Shown here piece by piece: positions 1 to 12,995 of a stretch of DNA of 64,000 nucleotides. Numbering within the stretch: position 1 is the stretch's first letter; the number at the start of each line of letters is the position of its first letter. The notes under the pieces were generated by a model. The model was not told where the DNA came from. It ran no database searches and was given only the letters and a program-made list of their open reading frames with translations. Origin of the DNA: Siphonodentalium dalli (lineage: Eukaryota; Mollusca; Scaphopoda; Gadilida; Siphonodentaliidae); assembly GCA_032622095.1 (NCBI GenBank), contig CP136066.1, forward strand, positions 128,993,917 through 129,057,916. The letters run 5' to 3'. Made by a program: the position numbers and the translations under genes.

Positions 1-70
1 TCGAATCACACGATCGATTTCGAATCGAATCAGTAAGACGATTTCGAATCGAATCGAATCTCGAAGCTTC
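1..70. repeat. Short TCGAATC-rich simple repeat
   Basis: The first 70 bases repeat the motif TCGAATC/GATTTCGAATC several times. It looks like the edge of a simple-repeat tract cut by the window start. It has no counterpart outside the right end of the large inverted structure, so it lies outside that structure. Confidence 0.5.
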
Positions 71-81
71 GCCGGACCCTA

Positions 82-182
82 GTGTATGTGTATGTATATG
101 TGTGTATATGTATGTGTATGCGTGTGTGTGTGTGTATGTATGTATATATATATATAAATATATATATATATGTATATATGTG

Positions 183-251
<69 letters not shown>
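82..251. repeat. TG/TA dinucleotide microsatellite (left flank)
   Basis: The tract is mixed TG and TA dinucleotides passing into pure TA next to the left inverted end at about 245. A similar TA/TG tract abuts the right inverted end, so both ends of the large element sit in TA repeats. Reading frames here are only Tyr/Ile or His/Thr runs and are not genes. Confidence 0.95.
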
Positions 252-256
<5 letters not shown>

Positions 257-277
257 TGTACGATTCTGTTAGCCAAC

Positions 278-332
278 CGCGTACCGCGATCGCGCCCCGC
301 GATCGCGATCGTAAATCGCGATCAGATCGTAT
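278..332. other. GATCGC-rich hairpin cluster at left end
   Basis: The block contains repeated GCGATCGC palindromes and a stem with arms CGATCGCGAT and ATCGCGATC around a short CGTA-type loop. It is GC-rich inside an AT-rich region. The mirror copy is at 36,258-36,312. Sub-terminal palindromes can be protein-binding sites for mobile elements, but that role is only inferred here. Confidence 0.6.
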
Positions 333-447
333 ATACCCACCGACATCATAAATATGTCATTGTGGTCAGCGCACCAGTGGTAATTAAAATAACACCCTAC
401 AGAGCCCAGACTTATCAGAACGAGCTCAGCACTAGTCCCGACATTAG

Positions 448-691
448 CCTTGACCTTGACCTCGCTCATATATGCTCATATAGGCATGTTTCTGGAGCTC
501 GACCGATCCGACTAAAATTTAATATGTAGGCATACTTTGATCCCGGGAACAATACGGGTGGGTCAAATTTCACATGCGATCGCGTCCTTGACCTTGACCT
601 CTCTCATATATGCTCATCTAGGCATGTTTCTGGACCTTGACCGATCCCACTCAAATTTGGTATATATGCCTACTTTGATCCCGGGAACAAT
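448..691. repeat. Two 106-bp direct repeats inside the terminal module
   Basis: The copies at 448-553 and 586-691 are offset by 138 bp. Both start CCTTGACCTTGACCTC and end TTTGATCCCGGGAACAAT, with a 32-bp spacer between them. The module replaces about 85 bp of the middle of a satellite monomer, making the end of the large structure a chimeric monomer. The same module is mirrored at 35,899-36,142. Confidence 0.85.
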
Positions 692-1029
692 TAGTTGATG
701 CATATGTGTAGACAGTGTGACCTCTGGTAGTGGAAAACCGCTCCACGCAGTTGAAATTTGGTAAAAACAGGTCATCACGGACTTCAATACGTCTATGTAC
801 AAACCCGAACATTATTGCTATTATGGCCCGTTTTTAGGGCTCCTAGACACCCCACACGCATAACCCACGAACATAACAGGTATGTCATTGTGGTCGACAC
901 ATCAGCCCTAATTACAATTTATCCCCACCCTTGCAAAAAGAAATCCAAGCTTTTTTAAAGAAGTTTGGGAATCCTAGGAATTCATAGGATTTCCTAGGTT
1001 TGATCCAAGCTTTTTGAATGAAAAAATGT

Positions 1030-1350
1030 ACTCTTCAGCAAAGTTTGGAAATCCTTGGTTGGAACCTTGGTAAAGCTAAGTAAAGCTTGGATCTAAGGTT
1101 TACCAACGTTGTCACATAAAGTTAAACCTTTGAAAAGCTTGGAAAAGCTTGGAAATCCTTGACTCAGTGTTGACCAAACCTTGGTAAAGCTGAGTAAAGC
1201 TTGGATCTAAATTTTACCTAACTTTACCAAGCTTTACCAAGGTTGCACATAAAGTGGGAAAAGCTTGGAAAAAGCTTGGAAAAGCTCGGAAATCCTAATC
1301 AAACCTTGGTAAAGTTAAGTAAAGCTTGGAAATCCTTGGAAAAGCTTGGT
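1030..1350. repeat. CTTGGTAAAG-type minisatellite, left block
   Basis: Imperfect copies of CTTGGTAAAG, CTTGGAAAAG and CTTGGAAATC alternate with TACCAAGCTTTACC in reverse orientation. This is part of the 929-2,527 insertion. Confidence 0.75.
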
Positions 1351-1960
1351 AAAGCTTAGTTGTAGGTCACATGACTGGGTCACATGACTATGCAGACGTC
1401 ACTGTTGTCTGTGGCAGCATTTTGAATTAACTGTTGCACTGAGTTTAAATCCATGTTTTATCACAACAATCTTCAGGTAAGTTATTGCTTGTGTGGCCCT
1501 AATGTTTTCTATTTGACTCATAGAATATGGTTGTAGTGATATTTTTATTTATGATATTATGTTAACAATTATTTTACCATTTCCAAGAATAACCTTCAGG
1601 ACCACAATCTACCTTTTCATTCCAAAGGCTTGTCTCTATCATTATATATTCTCAGCTAATTTATCTAATTTAACTGTTTTAGCACACTCCAAATACCTCA
1701 GATCCATAAACATATACCTGTGAATATTATTCTATACATTTTACAGAGTATAAGGTACCATTTATCTCAATCTAAATAGAATAACAAAATTCTAACTGAA
1801 AAGTGAACTTTGAATGAATAATATCATGAATGATTATATGGCATGGTTCATGACTGTTGTAAATTTCAAGAGATTGTATCATTAATGATGATAATATTGT
1901 CAAAGTTGAAGCCTTTGCAGTGTCATTAGAGATTTTCACCTTTTAAATTCAAAACTATTG
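1351..1960. other. Unique core of the insertion
   Basis: This is about 600 bp of AT-rich sequence between the two minisatellite blocks, starting with a duplicated GTCACATGACT motif (about 1,366-1,388). I see no open frame, splice pattern or structured RNA. Confidence 0.5.
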
Positions 1961-2290
1961 CAACCTTGGTAAAGCTTGGTAAAGCTGGGTTGCAACCTTG
2001 GCCAAGGTCATTTACAACCTTGGTAAAGCTTGGTAAAGTTAGGTTGGAAAGCTTGGTAAAGCTTGGAAAAGCTAGGCTGGAACCTTGGTAAAGCTTGGAA
2101 AAGCTGAGCTGGAACCTTGGTAAAGCTAGGTAAAGCTAGGCTGGAACCTTGGTAAAGCTTGGTAAAGCTAGGTAAAGCTAGGCTGGAACCTTGGTAAAGC
2201 TAGGTAAAGTTAGGCTGGAACCTTGGTAAAGCTTGGTAAAGCTAGGTAAAGCTAGATTGGAAACCTTGGTAAAGCTTGGTAAAGTTATGA
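1961..2290. repeat. CTTGGTAAAG-type minisatellite, right block
   Basis: About 30 copies of a 10-11 bp unit (CTTGGTAAAG or CTAGGTAAAG) occur, punctuated by GCTGGAACC. Minus-strand frames here read a repeated LPSFTKLYQG-like peptide, a by-product of the repeat and not a gene. Confidence 0.85.
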
Positions 2291-5046
2291 TTAAGATTTT
2301 GTAAAGCTTGGAAATCCTTGGATAAGCTCGGTTTAATTTGCTGAGGTATTCCAAGGTTTTCGGAACTTGAAACGGGCCAATACCGCCCCAAGGATTTCCC
2401 AGCTTTTCCAAGGTCTCTAATCCTAGGATATCCTAGGAATTCCAAGGAATTTTCCTGACATTTCCAAGCTTTTATTCCTAGGATATCCTAGGAATTCCTA
2501 GGATATCCTAGGACATTTTGGTAAGGGCACGCAGCTGGATTTCTAGAGCACGAGGTCAGCACGGGTCCCGACATATTCTTCGTGATTTCATATAAATTGG
2601 CATTTCTACCTAATTTCGAGGTACCAGGACACTCTACAGAGATATCCCTCCACATTAGTTGATGCATATTTGTATAGAGTGTGACCGCTGGTAGTGGAAA
2701 ACCACCCACGCAGTTGAAATTTGGCAAAAGTATGTCATCACGTACTTCAATACGTCTATGTACAAACCGAACATTATCGCTATTATGGCCCGTTTTTAGG
2801 GTTCCAGGACACCAAACACGCATAACCCACGAACATAACAGGCATGTCATTGTGGTCAACACATCATCCCTATTTACAATTTAACCCCACGCAGCTGGAT
2901 TTCTAGAGCACGAGGTCAGCACGGGTCCCGACATATTCGTCGTGATTTCATATAAATTGGCATTTCTACCTAATTTCGAGGTACCAGGACACTCTACAGA
3001 GATAACCCTCCACATTAGTTGATTCATATGTGTAGACAGTGTGACCGCTGGTAGTGTAAAGCCGCCCCACGCAGTTGAAATTTTGTAAAAACAGGTCATC
3101 ACGGACTTCAATACGTCTATGTACAAACCGAACATTATCGCTATTATGGCCCGTCTTTAGGGCTCCAGGACACCAAACACGCATAACCCACGAACATATC
3201 AGGCATGTCATTGTGGTCAACACATCATCCCTATTTACAATTTAACCCCACGCAGCTGGATTTCTAGAGCACGAGGTCAGCACGGGTCCCGACATATTCG
3301 TCGTGATTTCATATAAATTGGCATTTCTACCTAATTTCGAGGTACCAGGACACTCTACAGAGATATCCCTCCACATTAGTTGATGCATATGTGTAGAGAG
3401 TGTGACCGCTGGTAGTGGAAAACCACCCCACGCAGTTGAAATTTGGTAAAAACAGGTCATCACGGACTTCAATACGTCTATGTACAAACCGAACATTATC
3501 GCTATTATGGTCCGTTTTTAGGGCTCCAGGACACCACACACGCATAACCCACGAACATAACAGGCATGTCATTGTGGTCAACACATCATCCCTATTTACA
3601 ATTTAACCCCACGCAGCTGGATTTCTAGAGCACGAGGTCAGCACGGGTCCCGACATATTCGTCGTGATTTCATATAAATTGGCATTTCTACCTAATTTCG
3701 AGGTACCAGGACACTCTACAGAGATAACCCTCCACATTAGTTGATTCATATGTGTAGACAGTGTGACCGCTGGTAGTGTAAAGCCGCCCCACGCAGTTGA
3801 AATTTGGTAAAAACAGGTCATCACGGACTTCAATACGTCTATGTACAAACCGAACATTATCGCTATTATGGCCCGTCTTTAGGGCTCCAGGACACCACAC
3901 ACGCATAACCCACGAACATATCAGGCATGTCATTGTGGTCAACACATCATCCCTATTTACAATTTAACCCCACGCAGCTGGATTTCTAGAGCACGAGGTC
4001 AGCACGGGTCCCGACATATTCGTCGTGATTTCATATAAATTGGCATTTCTACCTAATTTCGAGGTACCAGGACACTCTACAGAGATAACCCTCCACATTA
4101 GTTGATTCATATGTGTAGACAGTGTGACCGATGGTAGTGTAAAGCCGCCCCACGCAGTTGAAATTTGGTAAAAACAGGTCATCACGGACTTCAATACGTC
4201 TATGTACAAACCGAACATTATCGCTATTATGGCCCGTTTTTAGGGCTCCAGGACACCACACACGCATAACCCACGAACATAACAGGCATGTCATTGTGGT
4301 CAACACATCATCCCTATTTACAATTTAACCCCACGCAGCTGGATTTCTAGAGCACGAGGTCAGCACGGGTCCCGACATATTCGTCGTGATTTCATATAAA
4401 TTGGCATTTCTACCTAATTTCGAGGTACCAGGACACTCTACAGAGATAACCCTCCACATTAGTTGATTCATATGTGTAGACAGTGTGACCGATGGTAGTG
4501 TAAAGCCGCCCCACGCAGTTGAAATTTGGTAAAAACAGGTCATCACGGACTTCAATACGTCTATGTACAAACCGAACATTATCGCTATTATGGCCCGTTT
4601 TTAGGGCTCCAGGACACCACACACGCATAACCCACGAACATAACAGGCATGTCATTGTGGTCAACACATCATCCCTATTTACAATTTAACCCCACGCAGC
4701 TGGATTTCTAGAGCACGAGGTCAGCACGGGTCCCGACATATTCGTCGTGATTTCATATAAATTGGCATTTCTACCTAATTTCGAGGTACCAGGACACTCT
4801 ACAGAGATAACCCTCCACATTAGTTGATTCATATGTGTAGACAGTGTGACCGCTGGTAGTGTAAAGCCGCCCCACGCAGTTGAAATTTGGTAAAAACAGG
4901 TCATCACGGACTTCAATACGTCTATGTACAAACCGAACATTATCGCTATTATGGCCCGTTTTTAGGGCTCCAGGACACCACACACGCATAACCCACGAAC
5001 ATAACAGGCATGTCATTGTGGTCAACACATCAGCCCTAATTACAAT

Positions 5047-8000
5047 TTAACCCCACGCAGCTGGATTTCTAGTGCACGAGGTCAGCACGGGTCCCGACAT
5101 ATTCGTCGTGATTTCATATAGATTGGCATTTCTACCTAATTTCGAGGTACCAGGACACTCTACAGAGATATCCCTCCACATTAGTTGATTCATATTTGTA
5201 GAGAGTGTGACCGCTGGTAGTGGAAAACCACCCCACGCAGTTGAAATTTGGTAAAAGTATGTCATCACGTACTTCAATACGTCTATGTACAAACCGAACA
5301 TTATCGCTATTATGGCCCGTTTTTAGGGTTCCAGGACACCAAACACGCATAACCCACGAACATAACAGGCATGTCATTGTGGTCAACACATCAGCCATAT
5401 TTACAATTTAACCCCACGCAGCTGGATTTCTAGAGCACGAGGTCAGCACGGGTCCCGACATATTCGTCGTGATTTCATATAAATTGGCATTTCTACCTAA
5501 TTTCGAGGTACCAGGACACTCTACAGAGATATCCCTCCACATTAGTTGATGCATATGTGTAGAGAGTGTGACCGCTGGTAGTGGAAAACCACCCCACGCA
5601 GTTGAAATTTGGTAAAAACAGGTCATCACGGACTTCAATACGTCTATGTACAAACCGAACATTATCGCTATTATGGTCCGTTTTTAGGGCTCCAGGACAC
5701 CACACACGCATAACCCACGAACATAACAGGCATGTCATTGTGGTCAACACATCATCCCTATTTACAATTTAACCCCACGCAGCTGGATTTCTAGAGCACG
5801 AGGTCAGCACGGGTCCCGACATATTCGTCGTGATTTCATATAAATTGGCATTTCTACCTAATTTCGAGGTACCAGGACACTCTACAGAGATAACCCTCCA
5901 CATTAGTTGATTCATATGTGTAGACAGTGTGACCGCTGGTAGTGTAAAGCCGCCCCACGCAGTTGAAATTTGGTAAAAACAGGTCATCACGGACTTCAAT
6001 ACGTCTATGTACAAACCGAACATTATCGCTATTATGGCCCGTCTTTAGGGCTCCAGGACACCACACACGCATAACCCACGAACATATCAGGCATGTCATT
6101 GTGGTCAACACATCATCCCTATTTACAATTTAACCCCACGCAGCTGGATTTCTAGAGCACGAGGTCAGCACGGGTCCCGACATATTCGTCGTGATTTCAT
6201 ATAAATTGGCATTTCTACCTAATTTCGAGGTACCAGGACACTCTACAGAGATAACCCTCCACATTAGTTGATTCATATGTGTAGACAGTGTGACCGATGG
6301 TAGTGTAAAGCCGCCCCACGCAGTTGAAATTTGGTAAAAACAGGTCATCACGGACTTCAATACGTCTATGTACAAACCGAACATTATCGCTATATTATGG
6401 CCCGTTTTTAGGGCTCCAGGACACCACGCACGCATAACCCGCGAACATATCAGGCATGTCATTGTGGTCAACACATCATCCCTATTTACAATTTAACCCC
6501 ACGCAGCTGGATTTCTAGAGCACGAGGTCAGCACGGGTCCCGACATATTCGTCGTGATTTCATATAAATTGGCATTTCTACCTAATTTCGAGGTACCAGG
6601 ACACTCTACAGAGATAACCCTCCACATTAGTTGATTCATATGTGTAGACAGTGTGACCTCTGGTAGTGTAAAGCCGCCCCACGCAGTTGAAATTTGGTAA
6701 AAACAGGTCATCACGGACTTCAATACGTCTATGTACAAACCGAACATTATCGCTATTATGGCCCGTTTTTAGGGCTCCAGGACACCACACACGCATAACC
6801 CACGAACATAACAGGCATGTCATTGTGGTCAACACATCAGCCCTAATTACAATTTAACCCCACGCAGCTGGATTTCTAGTGCACGAGGTCAGCACGGGTC
6901 CCGACATATTCGTCGTGATTTCATATAGATTGGCATTTCTACCTAATTTCGAGGTACCAGGACACTCTACAGAGATATCCCTCCACATTAGTTGATTCAT
7001 ATTTGTAGAGAGTGTGACCGCTGGTAGTGGAAAACCACCCCACGCAGTTGAAATTTGGTAAAAGTATGTCATCACGTACTTCAATACGTCTATGTACAAA
7101 CCGAACATTATCGCTAGTATGGCCCGTTTTTAGGGCTCCAGGACACCACACACGCATAACCCACGAACATAACAGGCATGTCATTGTGGTCAACACATCA
7201 TCCCTATTTACAATTTAACCCCACGCAGCTGGATTTCTAGAGCACGAGGTCAGCACGGGTCCCGACATATTCGTCGTGATTTCATATAAATTGGCATTTC
7301 TACCTAATTTCGAGGTACCAGGACACTCTACAGAGATAACCCTCCACATTAGTTGATTCATATGTGTAGACAGTGTGACCGATGGTAGTGTAAAGCCGCC
7401 CCACGCAGTTGAAATTTGGTAAAAACAGGTCATCACGGACTTCAATACGTCTATGTACAAACCGAACATTATCGCTATATTATGGCCCGTTTTTAGGGCT
7501 CCAGGTCACCACGCACGCATAACCCACGAACATATCAGGCATGTCATTGTGGTCAACACATCATCCCTATTTACAATTTAACCCCACGCAGCTGGATTTC
7601 TAGAGCACGAGGTCAGCACGGGTCCCGACATATTCGTCGTGATTTCATATAAATTGGAATTTCTACCTAGTTTCGAGGTACCAGGACACTCTACAGAGAT
7701 ATCCCTCCACATTAGTTGATGCATATGTGTAGAGAGTGTGACCGCTGGTAGTGGAAAACCACCCCACGCAGTTGAAATTTGGTAAAAACAGGTCATCACG
7801 GACTTCAATACGTCTATGTACAAACCGAACATTATCGCTATTATGGCCCGTTTTTAGGGCTCCAGGACACCACACACGCATAACCCACGAACATAACAGG
7901 CATGTCATTGTGGTCAACACATCATCCCTATTTACAATTTAACCCCACGCAGCTGGATTTCTAGAGCACGAGGTCAGCACGGGTCCCGACATATTCGTCG

Positions 8001-11000
8001 TGATTTCATATAAATTGGCATTTCTACCTAATTTTGAGGTACCAGGACACTCTACAGAGATAACCCTCCACATTAGTTGATTCATATGTGTAGACAGTGT
8101 GACCGCTGGTAGTGTAAAGCCGCCCCACGCAGTTGAAATTTGGTAAAAACAGGTCATCACGGACTTCAATACGTCTATGTACAAACCGAACATTATCGCT
8201 ATTATGGCCCGTTTTTAGGGCTCCAGGACACCACACACGCATAACCCACGAACATAACAGGCATGTCATTGTGGTCAACACATCAGCCCTAATTACAATT
8301 TAACCCCACGCAGCTGGATTTCTAGTGCACGAGGTCAGCACGGGTCCCGACATATTCGTCGTGATTTCATATAGATTGGCATTTCTACCTAATTTCGAGG
8401 TACCAGGACACTCTACAGAGATATCCCTCCACATTAGTTGATTCATATTTGTAGAGAGTGTGACCGCTGGTAGTGGAAAACCACCCCACGCAGTTGAAAT
8501 TTGGTAAAAGTATGTCATCACGTACTTCAATACGTCTATGTACAAACCGAACATTATCGCTATTATGGCCCGTTTTTAGGGTTCCAGGACACCAAACACG
8601 CATAACCCACGAACATAACAGGCATGTCATTGTGGTCAACACATCAGCCATATTTACAATTTAACCCCACGCAGCTGGATTTCTAGAGCACGAGGTCAGC
8701 ACGGGTCCCGACATATTCGTCGTGATTTCATATAAATTGGCATTTCTACCTAATTTCGAGGTACCAGGACACTCTACAGAGATATCCCTCCACATTAGTT
8801 GATGCATATGTGTAGAGAGTGTGACCGCTGGTAGTGGAAAACCACCCCACGCAGTTGAAATTTGGTAAAAACAGGTCATCACGGACTTCAATACGTCTAT
8901 GTACAAACCGAACATTATCGCTATTATGGTCCGTTTTTAGGGCTCCAGGACACCACACACGCATAACCCACGAACATAACAGGCATGTCATTGTGGTCAA
9001 CACATCATCCCTATTTACAATTTAACCCCACGCAGCTGGATTTCTAGAGCACGAGGTCAGCACGGGTCCCGACATATTCGTCGTGATTTCATATAAATTG
9101 GCATTTCTACCTAATTTCGAGGTACCAGGACACTCTACAGAGATAACCCTCCACATTAGTTGATTCATATGTGTAGACAGTGTGACCGCTGGTAGTGTAA
9201 AGCCGCCCCACGCAGTTGAAATTTGGTAAAAACAGGTCATCACGGACTTCAATACGTCTATGTACAAACCGAACATTATCGCTATTATGGCCCGTCTTTA
9301 GGGCTCCAGGACACCACACACGCATAACCCACGAACATATCAGGCATGTCATTGTGGTCAACACATCATCCCTATTTACAATTTAACCCCACGCAGCTGG
9401 ATTTCTAGAGCACGAGGTCAGCACGGGTCCCGACATATTCGTCGTGATTTCATATAAATTGGCATTTCTACCTAATTTCGAGGTACCAGGACACTCTACA
9501 GAGATAACCCTCCACATTAGTTGATTCATATGTGTAGACAGTGTGACCGATGGTAGTGTAAAGCCGCCCCACGCAGTTGAAATTTGGTAAAAACAGGTCA
9601 TCACGGACTTCAATACGTCTATGTACAAACCGAACATTATCGCTATATTATGGCCCGTTTTTAGGGCTCCAGGACACCACGCACGCATAACCCGCGAACA
9701 TATCAGGCATGTCATTGTGGTCAACACATCATCCCTATTTACAATTTAACCCCACGCAGCTGGATTTCTAGAGCACGAGGTCAGCACGGGTCCCGACATA
9801 TTCGTCGTGATTTCATATAAATTGGCATTTCTACCTAATTTCGAGGTACCAGGACACTCTACAGAGATAACCCTCCACATTAGTTGATTCATATGTGTAG
9901 ACAGTGTGACCTCTGGTAGTGTAAAGCCGCCCCACGCAGTTGAAATTTGGTAAAAACAGGTCATCACGGACTTCAATACGTCTATGTACAAACCGAACAT
10001 TATCGCTATTATGGCCCGTTTTTAGGGCTCCAGGACACCACACACGCATAACCCACGAACATAACAGGCATGTCATTGTGGTCAACACATCAGCCCTAAT
10101 TACAATTTAACCCCACGCAGCTGGATTTCTAGTGCACGAGGTCAGCACGGGTCCCGACATATTCGTCGTGATTTCATATAGATTGGCATTTCTACCTAAT
10201 TTCGAGGTACCAGGACACTCTACAGAGATATCCCTCCACATTAGTTGATTCATATTTGTAGAGAGTGTGACCGCTGGTAGTGGAAAACCACCCCACGCAG
10301 TTGAAATTTGGTAAAAGTATGTCATCACGTACTTCAATACGTCTATGTACAAACCGAACATTATCGCTAGTATGGCCCGTTTTTAGGGCTCCAGGACACC
10401 ACACACGCATAACCCACGAACATAACAGGCATGTCATTGTGGTCAACACATCATCCCTATTTACAATTTAACCCCACGCAGCTGGATTTCTAGAGCACGA
10501 GGTCAGCACGGGTCCCGACATATTCGTCGTGATTTCATATAAATTGGCATTTCTACCTAATTTCGAGGTACCAGGACACTCTACAGAGATAACCCTCCGC
10601 ATTAGTTGATTCATATGTGTAGACAGTGTGACCGATGGTAGTGTAAAGCCGCCCCACGCAGTTGAAATTTGGTAAAAACAGGTCATCACGGACTTCAATA
10701 CGTCTATGTACAAACCGAACATTATCGCTATATTATGGCCCGTTTTTAGGGCTCCAGGTCACCACGCACGCATAACCCACGAACATATCAGGCATGTCAT
10801 TGTGGTCAACACATCATCCCTATTTACAATTTAACCCCACGCAGCTGGATTTCTAGAGCACGAGGTCAGCACGGGTCCCGACATATTCGTCGTGATTTCA
10901 TATAAATTGGAATTTCTACCTAGTTTCGAGGTACCAGGACACTCTACAGAGATATCCCTCCACATTAGTTGATGCATATGTGTAGAGAGTGTGACCGCTG

Positions 11001-11552
11001 GTAGTGGAAAACCACCCCACGCAGTTGAAATTTGGTAAAAACAGGTCATCACGGACTTCAATACGTCTATGTACAAACCGAACATTATCGCTATTATGGC
11101 CCGTTTTTAGGGCTCCAGGACACCACACACGCATAACCCACGAACATAACAGGCATGTCATTGTGGTCAACACATCATCCCTATTTACAATTTAACCCCA
11201 CGCAGCTGGATTTCTAGAGCACGAGGTCAGCACGGGTCCCGACATATTCGTCGTGATTTCATATAAATTGGCATTTCTACCTAATTTTGAGGTACCAGGA
11301 CACTCTACAGAGATAACCCTCCACATTAGTTGATTCATATGTGTAGACAGTGTGACCGCTGGTAGTGTAAAGCCGCCCCACGCAGTTGAAATTTGGTAAA
11401 AACAGGTCATCACGGACTTCAATACGTCTATGTACAAACCGAACATTATCGCTATTATGGCCCGTTTTTAGGGCTCCAGGAAACCACACACGCATAACCC
11501 ACGAACATAACAGGCATGTCATTGTGGTCAACACATCATCCCTATTTACAAT
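5047..11552. repeat. Higher-order repeat: two copies of a 9-monomer unit (3,253 bp)
   Basis: Monomer variants recur in the same order at an offset of 3,253 bp, equal to seven 361-bp plus two 363-bp monomers: 5,047-8,299 and 8,300-11,552. The copies are almost identical. Differences I saw include a G at 10,599 and an A at 11,482, plus the last junction monomer. This indicates recent duplication of a block inside the array. Confidence 0.9.
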
Positions 11553-12995
11553 TTAACCCCACGCAGCTGGATTTCTAGAGCACGAGGTCAGCACGGGTCC
11601 CGACATATTCGTCGTGATTTCATATAAATTGGCATTTCTACCTAATTTCGAGGTACCAGGACACTCTACAGAGATATCCCTCCACATTAGTTGATGCATA
11701 TGTGTAGAGAGAGTGACCGCTGGTAGTGGAAAACCACCCCACGCAGTTGAAATTTGGTAAAAACAGGTCATCACGGACTTCAATACGTCTATGTACAAAC
11801 CGAACATAACGCTATTATGGTCCGTTTTTAGGGCTCCAGGACACCACACACGCATAACCCACGAACATAACAGGCATGTCATTGTGGTCAACACATCATC
11901 CCTATTTACAATTTAACCCCACGCAGCTGGATTTCTAGAGCACGAGGTCAGCACGGGTCCCGACATATTCGTCGTGATTTCATATAAATTGGCATTTCTA
12001 CCTAATTTCGAGGTACCAGGACACTCTACAGAGATAACCCTCCACATTAGTTGATTCATATGTGTAGACAGTGTGACCGCTGGTAGTGTAAAGCCGCCCC
12101 ACGCAGTTGAAATTTGGTAAAAACAGGTCATCACGGACTTCAATACGTCTATGTACAAACCGAACATTATCGCTATTATGGCCCGTCTTTAGGGCTCCAG
12201 GACACCACACACGCATAACCCACGAACATATCAGGCATGTCATTGTGGTCAACACATCATCCCTATTTACAATTTAACCCCACGCAGCTGGATTTCTAGA
12301 GCACGAGGTCAGCACGGGTCCCGACATATTCGTCGTGATTTCATATAAATTGGCATTTCTACCTAATTTCGAGGTACCAGGACACTCTACAGAGATAACC
12401 CTCCACATTAGTTGATTCATATGTGTAGACAGTGTGACCGATGGTAGTGTAAAGCCGCCCCACGCAGTTGAAATTTGGTAAAAACAGGTCATCACGGACT
12501 TCAATACGTCTATGTACAAACCGAACATTATCGCTATTATGGCCCGTTTTTAGGGCTCCAGGACACCACACACGCATAACCCACGAACATAACAGGCATG
12601 TCATTGTGGTCAACACATCATCCCTATTTACAATTTAACCCCACGCAGCTGGATTTCTAGAGCACGAGGTCAGCACGGGTCCCGACATATTCGTCGTGAT
12701 TTCATATAAATTGGCATTTCTACCTAATTTCGAGGTACCAGGACACTCTACAGAGATAACCCTCCACATTAGTTGATTCATATGTGTAGACAGTGTGACC
12801 GCTGGTAGTGTAAAGCCGCCCCACGCAGTTGAAATTTGGTAAAAACAGGTCATCACGGACTTCAATACGTCTATGTACAAACCGAACATTATCGCTATTA
12901 TGGCCCGTTTTTAGGGCTCCAGGACACCACACACGCATAACCCACGAACATAACAGGCATGTCATTGTGGTCAACACATCAGCCCTAATTACAAT

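Larger units (their letters stand above)
245..928. repeat. Left terminal inverted repeat (684 bp) of the giant foldback-like structure
   Basis: This segment is the reverse complement of 35,662-36,345. Coordinate pairs sum to 36,590 throughout, so there are no indels. I could see three substitutions in 684 bp (near 496, 633 and 820), about 99.6 percent identity. Order from outside inwards: a GATCGC-rich block (about 278-332); a piece of satellite monomer (355-447); a module holding two 106-bp direct repeats (448-691); the remaining part of the monomer (692-928). It ends exactly where the left arm is interrupted by the 929-2,527 insertion. It contains no coding sequence. Confidence 0.93.
929..2527. 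mobile_element. Repeat-rich insertion of about 1.6 kb in the left arm
   Basis: The right arm keeps the uninterrupted sequence (ATCCCCACGCAGCTGG, about 35,655-35,670). The left arm splits it after CAC at 926-928 and resumes with CAC at 2,528-2,530. The insert starts CCTTGCAAAAAG, and its end read inwards starts CCCTTACCAAAA, so it has short imperfect inverted ends and a 2- or 3-bp target duplication (CA or CAC). Inside are minisatellites of a 10-bp CTTGGTAAAG unit, CCTAGGATAT palindromes near both ends, and a unique core at about 1,340-1,960. There is no transposase frame. The superfamily cannot be assigned. Confidence 0.75.

Noticed and set aside
79-351. Frames of Tyr/Ile and His/Thr repeats
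   Set aside because: Translations of a dinucleotide microsatellite.
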